Translations under genes and position numbers: made by a program
Assembly: GCA_013214205.1 (NCBI GenBank)
Contig: JABSPQ010000394.1
Location: 1-32,319 of the forward strand
Source: Flavobacteriales bacterium
Lineage (GTDB): Bacteria > Bacteroidota > Bacteroidia > DT-38
Reading direction: 5' to 3'
DNA: 32,319 nucleotides
The notes under the pieces: model-generated
What the model saw: only the letters and a program-made list of their open reading frames with translations
Told to the model about the DNA's origin: nothing
The model's database searches: none
Part shown: positions 29,024 to 32,319 of the stretch, in pieces
How the letters are laid out: the number at the start of each line of letters is the position of its first letter
Numbering within the stretch: the stretch's first letter is position 1

Positions 29024-29329
29024 ATGATCTAGTTTAAATTTACTGTAATACTAACTCTCATATACTAAGGTTATTAAATATAGGAAAAATGCTGCTCAGT
29101 TGAGTATCAAGTTATTAACATTTTCGCCAATAACCTTGATATTAATGGATTCTACCTACAATCCTATATATACTAAGACGTACCAAATACTAAATTGTTT
29201 TAGTACAATCGTTAAAGTTTCTAATCTGAAATTGTGAATAAGTTACACCCTCTAAAAGCTCAAATTAATCGCATCGTCATCGGTAATCCCGTTTACATTA
29301 TTAGGTCTAACGTTAAACAAAAAACAAAA

Positions 29330-29415
29330 TGCAAGCCGCCCCCCTTCAAGGGGAGCTGTCCCAGACGTAAAGCACTTTAGCAACGCATTGCTGCGGACTG
29401 AGGGGTTAATTAGTA
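29330..29415. repeat. Dispersed-repeat-like element in the 29.0-29.6 kb gap
   Basis: The gap 29024-29601 has no supported gene; a 71-residue minus-strand ORF (29423-29638) is antisense to a signal peptide. Within it, CCCCCTTCAAGGGGAGCTG, then a variable centre, then GGACTGAGGGGTT, matches the outline of a GC-richer repeat I associate with many Bacteroidota genomes (CCCTTCAAGGGGAGCTGTC ... GACTGAGGGG). It is markedly richer in GC than its surroundings. Copy number cannot be judged from one window. Confidence 0.45.
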
Positions 29416-29601
29416 TGATTCTTTAAACAACCCGCCAATAAAACAAAAAGCAGGAGTAAAGCCATTCAATCAAAACAAGCCCATACAAACTCAAACGAAA
29501 CCGGTTCAACATAATAGCCACCCACAGTAGCGAAACACCACCAAATGAACCATTAACCACAAATAATCCTATATTTAAGTAAATGTAAACCCAACAAAAC
29601 C

Positions 29602-30322
29602 ATGAAATCATCCACCAATAAGTTAAAAGCGTATTCAACAGTTGCCTGCTCTTTAATACTAGCGCAAAGCGTTTCGGCAGAAATTATATCTACCAACTTA
29701 GACCCAGATATATTCCCAATACCGACAACGGACAGGATTATATATTAAACCTAGACAACAACGATTCCGACGACTTTTCATTTTTTAGTTTTGTTAGCGC
29801 AGGAACGGGCTCATTTACAGTAACAGGAACCATAGGAGCTGTATATGGTACAACAACAACAACAACAATTGTTCGACAAGGACAGTACAAGAGTACATTG
29901 ATGTGTGTTTCCGGTTATGACGGCAATCAAGTAGTTATAGCTTCATCCTCATACGCTGCGCCAGCCGTTTTAAAATATGGCGATGTTGTTGGCGACAATC
30001 AAAATTGGACATCTTCATATAGTACCTTCGAGTTTGGCGCATACCTTAGTTGGACAGATTCTACTGGAGATGGAGCTAGCTACGGCGACTCGATTGGAAA
30101 ATCTGAAGGGTATTGTGGATTAAAATTTAGTAATGGCGACGATACACATTACGCACAGGCAAAGGAACCGTTTCTGTATACAATTTGGCAGGCCAACAAG
30201 TAACTCAAAAAACGTTTACCAACGGACAAGCCAAATTAAACGTACGAGAAGCAGTAGGAATCTACATTGTAAAAATCAACAGCGGAGGCAAAATCACCAA
30301 TCACAAAGTACACATCAACTAG
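29602..30322 (+). pseudogene. T9SS-exported protein gene broken over three reading frames
   Basis: Frame one starts at ATG 29602 with a signal peptide (KLKAYSTVACSLILAQSVSA) and TNLDPDI. At about 29710 coding moves to a second frame, open to 30203: PNTDNGQDYILNLDNNDSDD, FSFVSAGTGSFTVTG, SYAAPAVLKYGDVVGDNQ, GAYLSWTDSTGD, GYCGLKFSNGDDTHY. The third frame, ending with TAG at 30320-30322, encodes a T9SS type A sorting domain: GTVSVYNLAGQQVTQKTF, LNVREAVGIYIVKIN, HKVHIN. The usual YPNPT start of the sorting domain is missing. The second break is therefore more likely a deletion that removed the end of the main domain and the start of the sorting domain. The passenger domain is not identified. Confidence 0.7.
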
Positions 30323-30415
30323 GCGATCACATATTACTCGTACCATATCTTTAATTTACGTGTATAATCAATAAGTTTGAACACGTATTAAGCAAACCAT
30401 TTAAAATAAGATAAG

Positions 30416-30634
30416 ATGAACGAGAAGGACATAGCATTAGAATCCATGAGCTCATTATTAAGAATAGAAGCTCTACAGAAATCCAATCAAATGGCCAATG
30501 CTAAAATCTTATCCATAATAAGAAGAACCGAATTCAAAGAAGAACTCAGACTCTTATCAGAATCTACCGACATCATTTATGCCGACTTATTTAAAGGCGT
30601 TCAAAAACGACACGGATTTAAAAACAAATCATAA
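30416..30634 (+). CDS. Small hypothetical helical protein (72 aa)
   Basis: The ATG at 30416 follows an A/G-rich stretch. The product is charged and predicted helical throughout (NEKDIALESMSSLLRIEALQ, IIRRTEFKEELRLLSES) with a basic tail (QKRHGFKNKS). It has no cysteine, signal peptide or recognised motif. It lies just after the broken T9SS cargo gene and 95 bases before another small ORF, with which it could share a transcript. The codon composition is ordinary for the window. I cannot assign a function; it may be a real small gene or a fragment. Confidence 0.4.
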   Translation: MNEKDIALESMSSLLRIEALQKSNQMANAKILSIIRRTEFKEELRLLSESTDIIYADLFKGVQKRHGFKNKS

Positions 30635-30728
30635 TTTTGTGTCATCTATAATTGAGATAAACTAAGTCTTAGAAAGGGGCAGTGGTAAGGGCAGAATTCC
30701 TACATAGTCAAAATACAATAGCGAACAG

Positions 30729-31001
30729 ATGGATATAGAAAAAATGCAAGCGGTTAAAGAAGAGTTGTTACGAAGGATACCGTTGATTGAAGGGGCCAAT
30801 ATGGAGAATGGCGTTGAGAAGATAATTGATGTTGCAAACGACTGTATAGAGGCATTAAATATAGACATCGAATCTGATGAGGATAAAAAGCAACTAACAG
30901 AATTTCTTAAACCAACCGTAAAGCAAGGCTTAATGGAGATCCTAAAAAAGAGCGTAGATTCATCTATAAACAATTCCTTCAATAAAGATTTTAAGAAGTA
31001 A
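30729..31001 (+). CDS. Small hypothetical acidic helical protein (90 aa)
   Basis: The ATG at 30729 gives DIEKMQAVKEELLRRIPLIE, VEKIIDVANDCIEALNIDIE, DKKQLTEFLKPTVKQGLMEI and a Lys-rich end. All of this suggests amphipathic helices, about three or four, with one cysteine. There is no signal peptide or membrane segment. The antisense ORF 30662-31006 is a shadow. I recognise no family. The proximity to the 72-residue ORF upstream and to coding debris downstream fits a decaying accessory segment, but the frame itself looks intact. Confidence 0.4.
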   Translation: MDIEKMQAVKEELLRRIPLIEGANMENGVEKIIDVANDCIEALNIDIESDEDKKQLTEFLKPTVKQGLMEILKKSVDSSINNSFNKDFKK

Positions 31002-31370
31002 CACATTTATTATTTCACGATCCATCGCAGCGTATTAAAACCATACGTAATTGTGCAGATCAATTTAAATACGCGATTCTAAGCGATTACGAAATGGGGC
31101 AAAAGCAAGTGCTTTGAGTTTGAGGTACGAAAACGAAGAAACTGTTGCTGTGCGGTTGGGAAAAATAACTTGTGCGGCTATTTTGCATAACGACTAATTA
31201 TAGGACCAAAGGATATCACGTCAACGAAAAGCTTTACGAGATGCTTTTAACAGGAATAAACAACCTTATTAGTAGGATGCTTTATTTACACATAATATGG
31301 ATTATAGGTACAACAGTAATACCGTTCCCTATATAGAATCGCCTCCTTTTGTCCTATAATTGTTATTATG
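31002..31370 (+). pseudogene. Possible coding debris after the 90-aa ORF
   Basis: Plus-strand frames here look coding but are short and shifted. One reads HLLFHDPSQRIKTIRNCADQ, then FKYAILSDYEMGQK, and stops near 31115. From 31111 another frame reads ALSLRYENEETVAVRLGKIT, then CAAILHND, and stops at about 31196. The two could be one gene broken by a frameshift. No family was recognised, so this rests on amino-acid texture only. The rest of the stretch to 31370 shows nothing I can name. Confidence 0.2.
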
Positions 31371-31760
31371 TTAAATAGGTTTTTTAATAAAATAGCGGGT
31401 TTCCTGCCCTTCGGGTTTTGGGATGACGTTTAAACAGGATCTGGAGAATTGATAATTGCCCGTAATATCAAAATTTACGATCCCTGAGAATCGCGTAGAA
31501 TTTTTGATCTGTACAATTACCTTGATTATTAGATTCTGAATTAAGGGAATTTCTGTCGGATTCTCCAGAAATATAAAAATTGGCGATTGCCAATTTGTTT
31601 TACAGTTCTTTTGCCTTGATGCAAAATGAACCAAAAGATCAAGAAAAAACGAAGCTATCAACGCGCTTTGTCCAAATGCTAGTAATTCTATTAAAGTAGT
31701 CATCAGCTAAGGCTGATGAGACGTAAACGCCTTTAATGTATTACTCAGCATTTATCCATT
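31371..31760. repeat. Hairpin-rich intergenic stretch
   Basis: The 110-residue minus-strand ORF at 31371-31703 lacks a recognisable domain, and its DNA is built of short palindromes. TCTGGAGAAT (31440-31449) is repeated inverted as ATTCTCCAGA (31560-31569). AAATTGGC and GCCAATTT (31577-31584, 31589-31596) form a perfect hairpin with loop GATT. CATCAGC/GCTGATG (31701-31707, 31712-31718) form another with loop TAAG. CTTTTGCCTTGATGCAAAAT (from about 31609) followed by GAACCAAAAGATCAAG resembles, in outline, the TTTAC-T8 element near 13.73 kb. I read this as accumulated repeats, not a gene. Confidence 0.4.
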
Positions 31761-31884
31761 CACAGCTTTCGCACGCTCGCCGTTTTTTCTGGCAACCGCA
31801 CTTTTGCATTACAATTTCTATTTAACATAATATAATGACATATAGAAATTACGTTCTTTAAACATTACTTAATATCTTCATTAC

Positions 31885-32028
31885 ATGAAACAAGCATTTG
31901 CGTTAACCATATTACTTTCTGTGTCCAGTTCATTATTTGCTGGTGGATGGCAATGCCATAGGTATCGCGTAGAAATACATTTACAAAATGACACGCTTGC
32001 CGGTTATATTCAATTGGGTGATCAGAGG
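31885..32028 (+). pseudogene. 5' part of a secreted-protein gene, truncated by an IS110 remnant
   Basis: ATG at 31885 opens a signal peptide (KQAFALTILLSVSSSLFA) and a short mature part (GGWQCHRYRVEIHLQNDTLA, then GYIQLGD). The frame formally continues to 32091, but everything after about 32028 is exactly antisense to a recognisable IS110 transposase segment. I take the junction near 32020-32030 as the point where the gene was cut. The rest of the gene is not in the window. The original product is unknown. Confidence 0.5.
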
Positions 32029-32319
32029 TACCTGATTCCTTCAATACAATATCATACCCACAAAAGCTTACCAACTGTTTGGATGAATTAAATTGTGCAA
32101 AGCCAAATGTTTCGGCTACTACAATAATTGAGGTAATGAAAGATACACCAGGGATACTTTTTAAGTGACTAATCTTCTCTTTTAACGTATCAGTGCTGGC
32201 TTGTACACCCTTTGAAATTTTGCGGTAACAGCTTGATTCGGTCTTGATCTGATTTACAATATGTCATTTGGCTGATTGCATGTAAAAGGTAATGTTGAGG
32301 ATTTACATTGTTCGCTTTA
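32026..32319 (-). mobile_element. IS110-family transposase remnant, 3'-truncated, runs off the right edge
   Basis: The minus strand encodes TLKEKISHLKSIPGVSFITS, then IIVVAETFGFAQF, SSKQLVSFCGYDIVLKESGT. This is the conserved order of the C-terminal (transposase_20) domain of IS110/IS1111 elements: SIPGVGxxTA, AExxxF, xQLVSxxGxDxxxxxSGT. Its later Ser-containing C-terminal part is absent. The frame instead runs on into the antisense of the truncated secreted gene and stops near 31865. To the right, residues such as QHYLLHAISQMTYCKSDQDR lie in a different frame, so a frameshift near 32205 is likely. The element is therefore dead. Confidence 0.6.

Noticed and set aside
29423-29638. 71-aa minus-strand ORF that looks like a membrane protein (many Trp, Leu, Phe)
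   Set aside because: It is partly antisense to the signal peptide of the T9SS pseudogene; its hydrophobicity is a by-product of that.
29847-29870. ACA trinucleotide run, six units, as a phase-variation tract
   Set aside because: Changes in unit number would not shift the frame, and the gene is already broken elsewhere.
31865-32074. 69-aa minus-strand ORF as an independent gene
   Set aside because: Its start is internal to the IS110 transposase remnant, and its second half is antisense to the truncated secreted gene.

Overview
The window reads as a chromosomal segment of a Bacteroidota bacterium, probably a free-living Flavobacteriia/Cytophagia-like lineage. The evidence is low GC, genes without Shine-Dalgarno leaders, TAnnTTTG-type -7 promoter boxes, two proteins with type IX secretion (T9SS) C-terminal sorting domains, an omega subunit of the Bacteroidota type, and the gene order bamD-rpoZ-coaBC-DUF4835-recN, which is typical of this phylum. 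I see no tRNA, rRNA or CRISPR array.

Left part (1-7000). A partial DDE transposase runs off the left edge and appears to cut short a secreted protein. A Pif1-type helicase follows, then the C-terminal remnant of a P-loop ATPase interrupted by a stop codon. Next comes a minus-strand operon for cell-surface proteins: a small lipoprotein, a lipoprotein with a cytochrome c-like domain plus a YVTN propeller, and a T9SS-exported FG-GAP repeat protein. The last gene is split by a one-base frameshift.

Central core (7000-28300). Housekeeping genes are densely packed. ribD and an M42 peptidase lie on the minus strand. They diverge from prmC-ligA-DUF6913-dapA, which ends in a clear terminator. A 0.67-kb non-coding stretch with strong hairpins separates dapA from a convergent alpha-oxoamine synthase (serine palmitoyltransferase-like). 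Then come bamD-rpoZ-coaBC-DUF4835-recN (outer-membrane assembly, transcription, CoA synthesis, a probable T9SS accessory protein, DNA repair), fabI, clpC (minus) and gyrA followed by a TPR protein. The fabI/clpC gap holds a decayed tandem copy of the clpC 3' end. The gyrA/TPR gap holds copies of a short GC-richer repeat, one of which seems to have been absorbed into the acidic GyrA tail.

Right part (28300-32319). This is a decaying accessory zone: a hypothetical acidic protein, a dispersed-repeat-like element, a T9SS cargo gene broken across three reading frames, two small helical ORFs, coding-like debris, several hairpins, and a truncated signal-peptide gene fused at a junction to a 3'-truncated IS110-family transposase that runs off the right edge.

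I found no convincing new multi-gene defence or mobile system. The most unusual signals are the clpC 3'-end duplication, the repeat absorbed into gyrA, the structured intergenic element near 13.7-13.9 kb, the multiply broken T9SS cargo gene, and promoter placements that suggest leaderless mRNAs for ribD and bamD.
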